Below the pieces are notes generated by a model. The model searched no databases and was not told where the DNA came from. It was given only the letters and a program-made list of their open reading frames with translations. Positions 15,125 through 22,956 of a stretch of DNA of 64,000 nt are shown here, in pieces (position 1 is the first letter of the stretch; the number at the start of each line of letters is the position of its first letter). The position numbers and the translations under genes are program-made. The DNA is taken from assembly GCF_000767615.3 (NCBI RefSeq), contig NZ_CP009553.3, forward strand, positions 2,356,001 through 2,420,000, written 5' to 3'. The stretch is from Pandoraea pnomenusa (GTDB taxonomy: Bacteria; Pseudomonadota; Gammaproteobacteria; Burkholderiales; Burkholderiaceae).

Positions 15125-17557
15125 ATGACCGACACCTCCACTCCGGCGGCTTCTTCCGCCGCCACTCCGACCGCGTCCTCCGAGAGCAGCCCCGCCGGCG
15201 CCTCGACTTCCGTGTCGTTCGCCTCCCCCCGAAACGCTGCCGCCGAGCCATGGTATCCGGCGCTTGCCGCCCAATTGGCCGACGGCGAAACCGTGCTGGC
15301 GTGGCTCTCGCTCGATCTCGACGCCCGGCTTCACTTCGCGCAGGGTGTCGCCGTGGCGACGGACCGGCGCATTCTCGCGCGCGAGGCGCAAAGTGGCCGG
15401 CCGACGCCCGCGGCCCACGCTTGGCAGTCGTGGCCGTATCGCGCCGACTTGTCGATCACGCATGCCGACCACGCCGGCGTGGGCTCGCTCGAGCTTTGCG
15501 ACGCCCGCGAGAAACTGGCTACCTGGCGCTACACGCTGGGACACAACCCGGCGGCGCTGGCGTTGATGGACACCATCGTGCGTGAGCGCGACGCGCTCGT
15601 CGCGGGTCATGCCGCCCGTCACGAGCCCGAAGCGCCGGGCGTCTGCCCGATCTGCCAGGCCGAACTGCCGGCGGGCGACGACGAGTGCGCGCAGTGCAAC
15701 CCGGAAGCCGAGGCCCCGCCGTCGACGTGGGCGCTGCTGCGATTGTGGCGTTTTGCCAGGCCGTATCGCTTCCAGCTTTTGGCCGGCTTTCTGCTCACGC
15801 TGTGCGCCACGGGCGCCACGCTGATCCCGCCGTATCTGACGATGCCGCTCATGGACAACGTGCTGATTCCGTTCCAGAACGGCAAGCCGATCGATTACAT
15901 GCTGGTCGGCAAGTATTTGTCCGGGCTGCTGGGCGCGGGGCTGGTGGCCTGGGTGCTCGGCTGGGCGCGCACGTACCTGCTCGCGAAAGTGTCGGAGCGT
16001 ATCGGCGCCGACCTGCGTACGGCCACGTATTCGCATCTGCTGCGTCTCTCGCTGGAATATTTCGGGGGCAAGCGCACCGGCGACCTGATGGCGCGCATCG
16101 GCTCGGAAAGCGACCGCATCTGCGTGTTCCTGTCGCTGCACCTGCTCGACTTCGCGACCGACGTGCTGATGATCGTCATGACGGCAGTCATTCTGGTGTC
16201 GATCAATCCGTGGCTGGCGCTGGTCACACTCGTGCCGCTGCCGTTCATCGCGTGGCTGATTCATCTGGTGCGCGACCGGCTGCGTCACGGCTTCGAGAAA
16301 GTCGACCGGATCTGGTCCGAAATCACCAACGTGCTGGCCGACACCATTCCGGGCATTCGCGTGGTCAAGGCCTTCGCGCAGGAAAATCGCGAGGTGGCGC
16401 GTTTCAAGGAGGCCAACCGTCACAACCTCGTGGTCAACGATCGCGTGAACCGGGTGTGGTCGCTGTTCTCGCCGACGGTCACGTTCCTGACGGAAATCGG
16501 CCTGCTTGTCGTGTGGATCTTCGGCATCTGGCAGGTCTCGAAGCATGAGATTACCGTCGGCGTGCTGACGGCCTTCCTCACCTATATCAGCCGTTTCTAT
16601 ACCCGTCTCGATTCGATGAGCCGCATCGTGTCGGTCACGCAAAAGGCCGCAGCTGGTGCGAAGCGCATCTTCGACATCCTCGATCACGTCTCGAACGTGC
16701 CCGAGCCGGTCAACCCCGTGCACCTCAAGGAAGTGAAGGGGGCCATCGATCTGCGTGACATCGGCTTCCGCTACGGCAACCGGGCGGTGATCCGGGGCAT
16801 GGACCTGCGCATCGCGCCGGGCGAGATGATCGGTCTGGTCGGACACAGCGGCTCGGGCAAGAGCACACTGGTGAACCTGATCTGCCGTTTCTACGATGTG
16901 GCTGAAGGCGCGATCCAGATCGACGGCGTGGATATCCGGGCGCTGCCGGTCTCCGACTTCCGCCGCAACGTGGGCCTGGTGTTGCAGGAGCCGTTCCTGT
17001 TCTTCGGCACGATCGCGGACAACATCGCCTATGGCAAGCCCGACGCGACACGTGCCGAGATCGTCGCCGCCGCGCGCGCCGCGCACGCGCATGAATTCAT
17101 CCTGCGTCTGCCGCATGGCTACGATTCTCTCGTGGGCGAGCGCGGGCAAGCCCTCTCGGGCGGCGAGCGTCAGCGAATTTCCATCGCCCGAGCGTTGCTG
17201 ATCGATCCGCGAATCCTCATTCTCGACGAGGCAACGTCGTCGGTCGACACGGCCACCGAAAAGGAAATTCAGAAGGCGCTCGACAATCTCGTCAAGGGGC
17301 GCACGACGATCGCCATCGCGCACCGTCTCTCGACATTGCGCAAGGCCGATCGTCTTGTGGTGCTCGATCGGGGCAGGATCGTCGAAGTGGGCAACCACGA
17401 CGAACTGATCGCGCGCGAGGGCGCCTATTACAAGCTCTACCAGGCGCAGCAGCGCAACGTCGACACGGACGCCGACGAGGCCGTGGCATCGGCCGAGGCC
17501 GCCGCCAGCGTGGCCGCGGTGACCGCCGCCCCGGTCCAGCCGCTGTCCGTCAACTGA
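15125..17557 (+). CDS. Cyanophycin-associated ABC transporter, fused permease-ATPase with zinc-ribbon N-terminus
   Basis: Half-size exporter of 810 aa with an unusually long N-terminal region. Residues 1-40 are low-complexity; about 41-165 form a small soluble domain. A zinc-ribbon-like knuckle has Cys174, Cys177, Cys188 and Cys191 (CPIC...CAQC). The six-helix membrane domain spans about residues 205-500. The ATPase has Walker A GHSGSGKST, signature LSGGERQR, Walker B ILILDEATSS and an H-loop AHRLST. The ATG at 15125 was chosen over an upstream frame extension that covers the promoter. It is divergent from the cph genes and 19 bases before a DUF1854 gene, an arrangement known next to cphA in betaproteobacteria. 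Cargo unknown; a link to cyanophycin metabolism is inferred from context. Confidence 0.85.
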   Translation: MTDTSTPAASSAATPTASSESSPAGASTSVSFASPRNAAAEPWYPALAAQLADGETVLAWLSLDLDARLHFAQGVAVATDRRILAREAQSGRPTPAAHAWQSWPYRADLSITHADHAGVGSLELCDAREKLATWRYTLGHNPAALALMDTIVRERDALVAGHAARHEPEAPGVCPICQAELPAGDDECAQCNPEAEAPPSTWALLRLWRFARPYRFQLLAGFLLTLCATGATLIPPYLTMPLMDNVLIPFQNGKPIDYMLVGKYLSGLLGAGLVAWVLGWARTYLLAKVSERIGADLRTATYSHLLRLSLEYFGGKRTGDLMARIGSESDRICVFLSLHLLDFATDVLMIVMTAVILVSINPWLALVTLVPLPFIAWLIHLVRDRLRHGFEKVDRIWSEITNVLADTIPGIRVVKAFAQENREVARFKEANRHNLVVNDRVNRVWSLFSPTVTFLTEIGLLVVWIFGIWQVSKHEITVGVLTAFLTYISRFYTRLDSMSRIVSVTQKAAAGAKRIFDILDHVSNVPEPVNPVHLKEVKGAIDLRDIGFRYGNRAVIRGMDLRIAPGEMIGLVGHSGSGKSTLVNLICRFYDVAEGAIQIDGVDIRALPVSDFRRNVGLVLQEPFLFFGTIADNIAYGKPDATRAEIVAAARAAHAHEFILRLPHGYDSLVGERGQALSGGERQRISIARALLIDPRILILDEATSSVDTATEKEIQKALDNLVKGRTTIAIAHRLSTLRKADRLVVLDRGRIVEVGNHDELIAREGAYYKLYQAQQRNVDTDADEAVASAEAAASVAAVTAAPVQPLSVN

Positions 17558-17576
17558 ACCGTTCGCGAAGACTCCC

Positions 17577-18044
17577 ATGCAGATCGATTTCACCTTGTCG
17601 CGCAACGCCTTTGGACGTTTGGTGCTGACCGATGCCGCCGGCATCGCCCACGAGGGCGTGGTGCCCGTGCGCGCTTTTCCCATTGCCGCGCCGGAAGAGG
17701 GGCTGGCGCTCGTGAGCGTCGACGGCCGCGAGCTGGTTTGGCTCGACTCGCTCGACGCGCTGCCCGCCGCCATGCGCGTGCTGGTGCAGGAAGAGCTCGC
17801 CGCGCGCGAGTTCATGCCGGAGGTGCTGCGCATCGTTGGCGTATCGACGTACGCAACACCCAGCAACTGGACGGTCGAGACCAACCGCGGCGAGGCCACG
17901 TTCGTGTTGCGCGGCGAAGAGGACATTCGCCGGCTCGGCGCGCAGACGCTGCTCATTACCGACAGTCACGGCATCCACTTCCTGATTCGCGATTCGTCCA
18001 GGCTCGACAAGCCCAGCCGCAAGATTCTGGACCGCTTCCTCTGA
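17577..18044 (+). CDS. DUF1854 family protein, cyanophycin-associated
   Basis: Small soluble protein of 155 aa, no signal peptide. The sequence runs from MQIDFTLSRNAFGRLVLTDA to RDSSRLDKPSRKILDRFL, with the conserved VRAFPIAAPEEGLALVSVDG block near residue 40 that marks DUF1854. It begins 19 bases after the ABC transporter stop, so it is surely co-transcribed. The family has no proven biochemical function; the repeated pairing with this exporter and with cphA suggests it serves the exporter or the polymer, which is inference. Confidence 0.85.
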   Translation: MQIDFTLSRNAFGRLVLTDAAGIAHEGVVPVRAFPIAAPEEGLALVSVDGRELVWLDSLDALPAAMRVLVQEELAAREFMPEVLRIVGVSTYATPSNWTVETNRGEATFVLRGEEDIRRLGAQTLLITDSHGIHFLIRDSSRLDKPSRKILDRFL

Positions 18045-18072
18045 CCGGGGCGGGGTGTTTCGCGAGCCTGCA

Positions 18073-18102
18073 TTTCGCGCGATGACGCGGCACTGGTAAA
18101 AT
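18073..18102 (+). promoter_or_regulatory. Candidate rdgC promoter
   Basis: TAAAAT (18097-18102) lies 30 bases before the rdgC start, with TTTCGC (18073-18078) 18 bases upstream as a weak -35. The -10 resembles others in the window; the -35 is poor. Confidence 0.3.
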
Positions 18103-18131
18103 CGCTGCTTTTGCTTTTTGCGGTGATGCCG

Positions 18132-19040
18132 ATGTGGTTCAAGAATCTTCAGTTGCACCGAATTCCTGCCGGTTGGTCCATGAGCGTCGCGCAAATGGAG
18201 GAGGCGCTCGAGAAGCATGCCTTCCGCGAGGGCGGCAGCCTCGAAATGCAGGTGCAGGGCTGGGCGCCGCCGAGAGACGGCGGCGAGCTCGTGCATAGCG
18301 TCAACCGGCAGTTCCTATTGGCGTACCGCGCCGAGAAGAAGCTGCTGCCGACGACCGTCGTCAATCAGGTCACGCGTGCGAAGGCGGCCGAGCTCGAGGA
18401 GCAGCAGGGCTTCAAGCCCGGTCGCAAGCAGATGCGCGAGCTCAAGGAGCAGGTCACCGACGAGTTGCTGCCACGTGCCTTCGGCATTCGCCGCGACACG
18501 CGTGTGTGGATCGATCCTGTCAACCGCTGGCTGGTGATCGACGCCGCCTCGCCCGCCAAGGCCGACGAGGTGCGCAGCCTGCTGCTGAAGACGCTCGACA
18601 TCACGCTCGAGAGCGTGGAGCTCAACGAGGCGCCGGTGGCCGTGATGACGTCGTGGCTGGCGGGCAACGACGCGCCGCCGGGGTTCACCGTCGACCAGGA
18701 CGTGGAGCTGCGCTCGAATACCGACGAGAAGGCCGCCGTGCGCTATGTGGCGCATCCGCTCGACGGCGCGGACGTTCGCCAGCACATCGAGGCGGGCAAG
18801 CGTTGTACCAAGCTGGCGATGACGTGGAACGACCGCATCTCGTTCGTGCTCACCGATGCGTTCATCATCAAGCGCGTGACACCGCTCGACATCATCAAGG
18901 ACGCCGCCGATCCGACGGCCGAAGGCGAGGCCGAGAAGTTCGACGCCGACGTGGCCCTCATGACCGGTGAGCTCGCGCGCATGCTCGACGACCTTGTCGA
19001 AGCCGTGGGCGGCGAGCGTCAGATGGACAAGGCCGCCTGA
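18132..19040 (+). CDS. rdgC: Recombination-associated protein RdgC
   Basis: Nucleoid-associated DNA-binding protein that forms a ring around duplex DNA and restrains RecA; 302 aa, typical length. It starts [15 protein letters not shown], matching the family N-terminus, so the ATG at 18132 was chosen over codons at 18111 and 18126. It ends with the acidic-helical segment common to the family ([15 protein letters not shown]). It has its own candidate promoter after the DUF1854 gene and converges on a LysR gene, with a tandem repeat and a strong hairpin between them. Confidence 0.95.
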   Translation: MWFKNLQLHRIPAGWSMSVAQMEEALEKHAFREGGSLEMQVQGWAPPRDGGELVHSVNRQFLLAYRAEKKLLPTTVVNQVTRAKAAELEEQQGFKPGRKQMRELKEQVTDELLPRAFGIRRDTRVWIDPVNRWLVIDAASPAKADEVRSLLLKTLDITLESVELNEAPVAVMTSWLAGNDAPPGFTVDQDVELRSNTDEKAAVRYVAHPLDGADVRQHIEAGKRCTKLAMTWNDRISFVLTDAFIIKRVTPLDIIKDAADPTAEGEAEKFDADVALMTGELARMLDDLVEAVGGERQMDKAA

Positions 19041-19052
19041 GTTCGCCCGACG

Positions 19053-19104
19053 CGTCCGATACGTCCGATACGTCCGATACGTCCGATACGTCCGATACGT
19101 CCGA
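19053..19104. repeat. 9-bp tandem repeat CGTCCGATA, five copies plus a partial
   Basis: Five exact consecutive copies (19053-19097) and seven bases of a sixth, beginning 12 bases after the rdgC stop. An imperfect GCGGACGGAC repeat follows at about 19113-19137. Perfect identity suggests recent slippage, so copy number may vary between strains. Confidence 0.95.
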
Positions 19105-19192
19105 CGTGTGCCAGGCGGACGCGGACGGACGCGGACGAATAGCAAGCTTCGCCGCGCGCTGCACCGGTGTGGCAGGCGTCATCCAGCATGAA

Positions 19193-19229
19193 AAACGCCG
19201 CGATGTCCGAAAGGGGCGTCGCGGCGTTT
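19193..19229. terminator. Bidirectional intrinsic terminator between rdgC and the LysR gene
   Basis: AAACGCCGCGA (19193-19203) pairs perfectly with TCGCGGCGTTT (19219-19229). The stem ends in A/T runs on both sides, as expected for a terminator shared by convergent genes. Confidence 0.75.
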
Positions 19230-19313
19230 GCTTTGCGGTGTGCGGATCCGGCGCGGGCGCGATCCGTCGGGCGCGCATGCGCCGGCAAGGCGCAGTGGGA
19301 GCGTTGCCGTGCG

Positions 19314-20219
19314 TCAACGCTCCGGCCAACGCCATGCCGCGCGCAACCGATCTCGCATGAAGTCGATGAACGCGCGCGTGCGCGGCGCCAGATGTGGACT
19401 GTGCGGATACACGGCATGCAACGGTGACGCCGGAATCGGCAGATCGGGCAGCACGCGCACGAGGCGTCCCGCCTCGATATCGTCGCCCACGTCCCAGATC
19501 GACTTCTGGGCAATGCCCGCGCCATGCAACGCGAGTTCGTGGGCCGTGTCGCCGTCGTCCACGACATAAGTGTCGCGCACCTGCACCCGAACCGTTTCGG
19601 ACTGCCATATGAATCGCCAGTCGCCATGCGGTGAATTACCGAACAGAATGCAATCGTGCTGTTGCAGTTCACCTGCGTCGCGCGGCGTGCCGCGCCGTGC
19701 GAGATAGTCGGGCGAGGCGATGAGCACGCGATAGTTCGGCGCGAGTTCCTGCGCGACGAGGCTGGAGTCGGGCAAGGTCCCGACGCGGATCGCCACATCG
19801 ATGCCGTGCGCCACCAGGTCGACCCACAGATCGCTCAACGAAAGATGGATCTTCACGTCGGGATGCCGCTCGCGAAACGCGACCAGCAGCGGGGCGAGCT
19901 GGCGGCGTCCGAACGCGCGTGGCGCGCTGATGCGAAGCACGCCGCCGACGGTGTCCGACTGACGCGACATCAGCCGCTCCGTCTCCGCAATTTCCGCGAG
20001 GATCCGCCGGCAGCACGTGTGAAAGACCTGCCCCTCCTCGGTCAATGCCTGCCTGCGCGTGGTGCGGTTGAGCAACCGCACCCCCAGTCGCTGCTCGAGC
20101 AGTCCGAGCCGCTTGCTCACGACGGCCAGCGACAGCCCCATCTCGCGAGCGGCCGCCGACAGGCTCCCCGTGGCAACGATGCGGTCGAAGAGGGTGAGGT
20201 CCAGCGTATGCTCGATCAT
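19314..20219 (-). CDS. LysR-family transcriptional regulator
   Basis: 301-aa regulator with an N-terminal winged helix (LTLFDRIVATGSLSAAAREM, then SLAVVSKRLGLLEQRLGVRL) and a CrgA-like effector-binding domain containing LRISAPRAFGRRQLAPLL. It is divergent from two short-chain dehydrogenase genes, with a 179-base spacer that holds a LysR-type palindrome. It probably controls those genes and itself. The inducer is unknown. Confidence 0.88.
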   Translation of the reverse strand: MIEHTLDLTLFDRIVATGSLSAAAREMGLSLAVVSKRLGLLEQRLGVRLLNRTTRRQALTEEGQVFHTCCRRILAEIAETERLMSRQSDTVGGVLRISAPRAFGRRQLAPLLVAFRERHPDVKIHLSLSDLWVDLVAHGIDVAIRVGTLPDSSLVAQELAPNYRVLIASPDYLARRGTPRDAGELQQHDCILFGNSPHGDWRFIWQSETVRVQVRDTYVVDDGDTAHELALHGAGIAQKSIWDVGDDIEAGRLVRVLPDLPIPASPLHAVYPHSPHLAPRTRAFIDFMRDRLRAAWRWPER

Positions 20220-20272
20220 CGCGCTTCGATTCTCAATAATTTGAAGAGAGTGATTCCATTTTTTAAGGGATT

Positions 20273-20287
20273 ATCGTTTTTTACGAT
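20273..20287. promoter_or_regulatory. Candidate LysR operator (ATCGT-N5-ACGAT)
   Basis: A perfect inverted repeat with a TTTTT spacer contains the T-N11-A core (T20274 to A20286). It lies 54 bases upstream of the LysR start and 112 bases upstream of the first dehydrogenase gene. This A/T-rich stretch stands out in the GC-rich surroundings. Confidence 0.5.
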
Positions 20288-20398
20288 CAGGATCACAATA
20301 GCCTCATGACATGACGACGCCGTTGGCGCGCAAGCGCCCGCCAGGCACCGATGTCGCCTTTCCCGCAAGGTCTCACTTCTTCATTCAGGAGTTTTAGC

Positions 20399-21112
20399 AT
20401 GTTCGATTTCGAAGGTCAGCGCGTATTGGTCATTGGGGGCAGTTCCGGCATTGGTCGCGCGGCGGCGCAGGCATTTGCAAAAGCGGGCGCCGCCGTGACG
20501 ATCGCCTCGCGCAGCCAGGCGAAGCTCGACGCCGCGCTTGCCACGATCGGCAGTACCGCGCGCGCGGTTGTGCTCGACACGGGCAACGCCGCCGCGGTCG
20601 AACGCTTTTTCGAGGAACACGCCCCGTGGCAGCACGTTGTGATTTCCGCCGCCCAGACCCCCACGGGGCAGGTGCGCAAACTCTCGCTCGAAGACGCGCA
20701 TACCGCGTTCGACAGCAAGTTTTGGGGGACCTACCACGTGGCGCGTCACGCGCGCATCGAGGCGGGCGGTTCGCTCACGCTTACGTCGGGCTACCTGAGC
20801 GTGCGCCCGAGCACGGCGTCGGTGGTGCAAGGCGCGATCAACGCCGCCGTCGAGGCGCTCGGCCGCGGCCTTGCGCTCGAACTCTCCCCCGTTCGCGTGA
20901 ATACCGTGTCGCCGGGGCTGACCGTCACCCCGCTTTGGAACAAAATGGCCGAAACCGACCGTGAGGCGATGTATCGCAACGCCGCCGAGCGTCTGCCGGC
21001 GCGCCGCGTGGTGGCCGCGGACGATGTCGCCAATGCGATTCTCTATCTCGCGGGCACGCCGAGCGCCACGGGCTCGACCGTGCTCATCGACGCGGGCGGG
21101 GCCATCGCCTGA
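20399..21112 (+). CDS. Short-chain dehydrogenase/reductase-fold protein with atypical active site
   Basis: 237-aa Rossmann-fold protein. The cofactor motif GGSSGIGRAAAQAFAKAG is intact and the C-terminal RVNTVSPGLTVTPLW is typical of SDRs. The catalytic Tyr-x3-Lys is not visible: the region that should contain it reads ASVVQGAINAAVEAL, placing Gln and Asn at the Tyr and Lys positions. The start at 20399 has GGAG upstream, and the 48-base upstream extension of the frame was rejected. It is 26 bases before a second, canonical SDR gene and is probably co-regulated by the divergent LysR protein. The reaction is unknown, and dehydrogenase activity is doubtful without the catalytic pair. Confidence 0.8.
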   Translation: MFDFEGQRVLVIGGSSGIGRAAAQAFAKAGAAVTIASRSQAKLDAALATIGSTARAVVLDTGNAAAVERFFEEHAPWQHVVISAAQTPTGQVRKLSLEDAHTAFDSKFWGTYHVARHARIEAGGSLTLTSGYLSVRPSTASVVQGAINAAVEALGRGLALELSPVRVNTVSPGLTVTPLWNKMAETDREAMYRNAAERLPARRVVAADDVANAILYLAGTPSATGSTVLIDAGGAIA

Positions 21113-21138
21113 CATCTGGCATTTTCGGGAGCACATAC

Positions 21139-21930
21139 ATGCATATCGATCTGAAAGACAAGCTCGCGCTGGTAAGCGCGTCCACGGCGGGCATCGGGTT
21201 CGCCATTGCTCACGGTCTGGCCGCCGCCGGTGCGACGACGATCGTCAACGGTCGTTCGACCGCGAGCGTCGATGCAGCGGTGGCCAGGCTTCGCGAAGCA
21301 CTGCCGCATGCACAGGTACGCGGCGTGGCGGCCGACCTGTCGACCGCATCCGGGTGCGACGCGCTCGTGTCGGCGGTACCGGATGTGGACATTCTGGTGA
21401 ACAACGCGGGCGTGTTCGGGCCCCAGAATTTCTTCGACATCCCGGACAGCGAGTGGGAGCGGTTCTACGACATCAACGTGCTGAGCGGCGTGCGCCTGTC
21501 CCGTGCCTACTTGCCCGGCATGGCGCAGCGAGGCTGGGGGCGCGTGATCTTCATCTCCTCGGAATCCGCGCTGAACATCCCCGAGGACATGATTCATTAC
21601 GGCATGACGAAAACGGCGCAATTGGCGGTGTCACGCGGACTGGCCAAGCGTATGCGCGGCACGGGCGTCACGGTCAATGCCGTGTTGCCCGGGCCGACGC
21701 TGTCCGACGGCATGGCGGGCATGCTGCGGCAGGCGGGCGTGCCCGAGAACGCCGACATGGTGCAGGCGGCGGCGGAGTTCGTGCGAGCGCACCGCCCGTC
21801 GTCGATCATCGGTCGAGCGGCAAGCACGACCGAGGTCGCGAACATGGTCGTCTATGTTGCGTCGCCGCAGGCGTCGGCCACCACGGGCGCCGCCTTGCGC
21901 GTGGACGGTGGTGTGATCGATTCGCTATGA
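21139..21930 (+). CDS. Short-chain dehydrogenase/reductase (SDR) family oxidoreductase
   Basis: 263-aa classical SDR with the expected motifs: glycine motif SASTAGIGFAIAHG, structural NNAG, catalytic Ser in FISSESA, Tyr-x3-Lys in HYGMTKTA, and VNAVLPGPT after the active site. GGGAG lies upstream of the ATG, and the gene follows the previous SDR by 26 bases. The substrate cannot be read from the sequence. Confidence 0.87.
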   Translation: MHIDLKDKLALVSASTAGIGFAIAHGLAAAGATTIVNGRSTASVDAAVARLREALPHAQVRGVAADLSTASGCDALVSAVPDVDILVNNAGVFGPQNFFDIPDSEWERFYDINVLSGVRLSRAYLPGMAQRGWGRVIFISSESALNIPEDMIHYGMTKTAQLAVSRGLAKRMRGTGVTVNAVLPGPTLSDGMAGMLRQAGVPENADMVQAAAEFVRAHRPSSIIGRAASTTEVANMVVYVASPQASATTGAALRVDGGVIDSL

Positions 21931-21952
21931 GCGTTCGTCCTGTATGACACGA

Positions 21953-21987
21953 TGGCCGTCCGGCGAACCGATGTCGACGGACGGTCA
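21953..21987. terminator. Hairpin downstream of the SDR pair, possible terminator
   Basis: TGGCCGTCCG (21953-21962) pairs with CGGACGGTCA (21978-21987), ten base pairs with one G-U, 15-base loop, 22 bases after the SDR stop. No T-tract follows. Confidence 0.4.
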
Positions 21988-22161
21988 TGGCGGCGCCGGG
22001 CCGGAAATTGCTGCGCCGCGACAGGCGTGCGATATCCATGCGGCGCATTTTGACCTGGCGCAAAACACGGTATACCCGAATGACTTTCGAGTACCCATTT
22101 CGATAGGGATTGCCTAGAATGGAAGCGTGCCATCCCGCCATGTCGAAGTTAGGAGGCCGCC

Positions 22162-22314
22162 ATGCTTACAGGGAGCTTGATAGCAATGTTGGTGATCGTG
22201 CTGGTCGTCGGCGCGGCCGTCGCCTGGCTCGTGGATCGCAACTGGTGCCGTGAGCACCCGAGTGCGAGGCACACGTGGCGGCGCACCCGTCGTGGCGACA
22301 TACGGCACAGCTGA
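22162..22314 (+). CDS. Small membrane protein of unknown function, 50 aa
   Basis: A 50-codon open frame with a near-perfect ribosome site, AGGAGG followed by five bases and ATG. Residues 6-24 (LIAMLVIVLVVGAAVAWLV) form one strongly hydrophobic helix, followed by a basic, Arg/His-rich tail carrying a single Cys. A TAGAAT box at 22115-22120 may be its -10, and a strong terminator follows 40 bases after the stop. I recognise no family. Promoter, ribosome site, membrane helix and terminator together make a real gene likely despite its length. Confidence 0.65.
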   Translation: MLTGSLIAMLVIVLVVGAAVAWLVDRNWCREHPSARHTWRRTRRGDIRHS

Positions 22315-22353
22315 GTTGCGCCGGATTGTCGGGGCAATGCGCTCCGCCCAATG

Positions 22354-22381
22354 AAAAGCCCGCCTTCCGGCGGGCTTTTTT
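22354..22381. terminator. Strong intrinsic terminator
   Basis: AAAAGCCCGCC and GGCGGGCTTTT form an 11-bp stem with a TTCC loop, followed by a T-tract. It ends the small membrane protein gene and could also serve the convergent 62-aa gene. Confidence 0.9.
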
Positions 22382-22417
22382 GTTGCGGCTGACACCTCTA
22401 CTGCAGGCTGGGGGGGC

Positions 22418-22606
22418 TCAGGCGACGGCCTGGAGGACGTACTTGCCCTGGACAGTCAGGCGCGGGGACTTCACACCCGGCTCCAACTCTTCCCATTCGA
22501 TCAGTTTGCTTTCGAGCAACGATTCGAGGTCCGGGCGATTGAGCTCCACTTGCTCCGGAGCGTCCTTCACCAGCATCAGGGTGGCAAATTCATGATGACT
22601 CAGCAT
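22418..22606 (-). CDS. Conserved small protein, winged-helix-like, 62 aa
   Basis: Begins MLSHHEFATLMLVKD and ends TVQGKYVLQAVA. The pattern of a short helix, an ExxxL-rich helix (LNRPDLESLLESKLIEWEEL) and a beta-wing-like LTVQGKYVL resembles a minimal winged helix of the MarR type. I believe similar short proteins occur in other Burkholderiaceae, but no function is known to me. GGGAGA lies upstream of the ATG. It is divergent from minC across a 350-base spacer rich in palindromes. Confidence 0.7.
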   Translation of the reverse strand: MLSHHEFATLMLVKDAPEQVELNRPDLESLLESKLIEWEELEPGVKSPRLTVQGKYVLQAVA

Positions 22607-22705
22607 CTTCGTCTCCCGGTTTGCGGTTCCACTAGGGGTCCCTCGTCAGGGACTTTAAGGATAGGTCACGAATATGGCACTTGCGCGACAAAATTCGCAC
22701 TTTCG

Positions 22706-22722
22706 TTGCTGCTATGCAGCAA
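22706..22722. promoter_or_regulatory. Palindrome TTGCTGC-TAT-GCAGCAA
   Basis: A perfect 7+7 inverted repeat with a three-base centre. Its core TGCTGC-N3-GCAGCA recurs at 22830-22844. Candidate operator; protein unknown. Confidence 0.4.
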
Positions 22723-22829
22723 GCGTTGCCATGGACTTTTCCACCGCCAGAGTAGCCTTTGGCGATGACGAGAGTGTGTCAATCCCCAGGCAGGGGCAAG
22801 TGTCGAGTGGTGTGTGAAACATAGGCATA

Positions 22830-22844
22830 TGCTGCAATGCAGCA
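22830..22844. promoter_or_regulatory. Palindrome TGCTGC-AAT-GCAGCA
   Basis: A perfect 6+6 inverted repeat with the same core as the site centred 123 bases upstream. It lies 47 bases before the candidate minC -35 box. Confidence 0.4.
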
Positions 22845-22890
22845 CGGTCGATATTTGAGGCAATCATGGGGTTGCCCTGCTGATTTGCGG

Positions 22891-22918
22891 TTTGCTCGCA
22901 CGCAAGGAACGGTAGAAT
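22891..22918 (+). promoter_or_regulatory. Candidate minCDE promoter
   Basis: TTTGCT (22891-22896), 16-base spacer, TAGAAT (22913-22918), 38 bases before the minC start. The -10 matches the pattern of other promoters in the window. Confidence 0.4.
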
Positions 22919-22956
22919 GGCCCAATTTGCCAGCAATTCGCGCACACTCACCTGAC

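Larger units (their letters stand above)
22607..22956. other. Palindrome-rich intergenic region between the 62-aa gene and minC
   Basis: No gene is visible in these 350 bases. In order they hold GTCCCT/AGGGAC (22638-22653), TTGCTGC/GCAGCAA (22706-22722), CGCCAGAG/CTTTGGCG (22745-22764) and TGCTGC/GCAGCA (22830-22844). A candidate minC promoter follows. The second and fourth palindromes are nearly the same sequence. The region could hold operators for both divergent genes or encode a structured RNA. Confidence 0.6.

Noticed and set aside
15026..17956. 976-codon minus-strand frame opposite the ABC transporter
   Set aside because: Antisense shadow: low-complexity His/Arg composition, no domain, no ribosome site.
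19053..19104. CRISPR-like array
   Set aside because: The unit is 9 bases with no spacers; it is a simple tandem repeat, and no cas genes are nearby.
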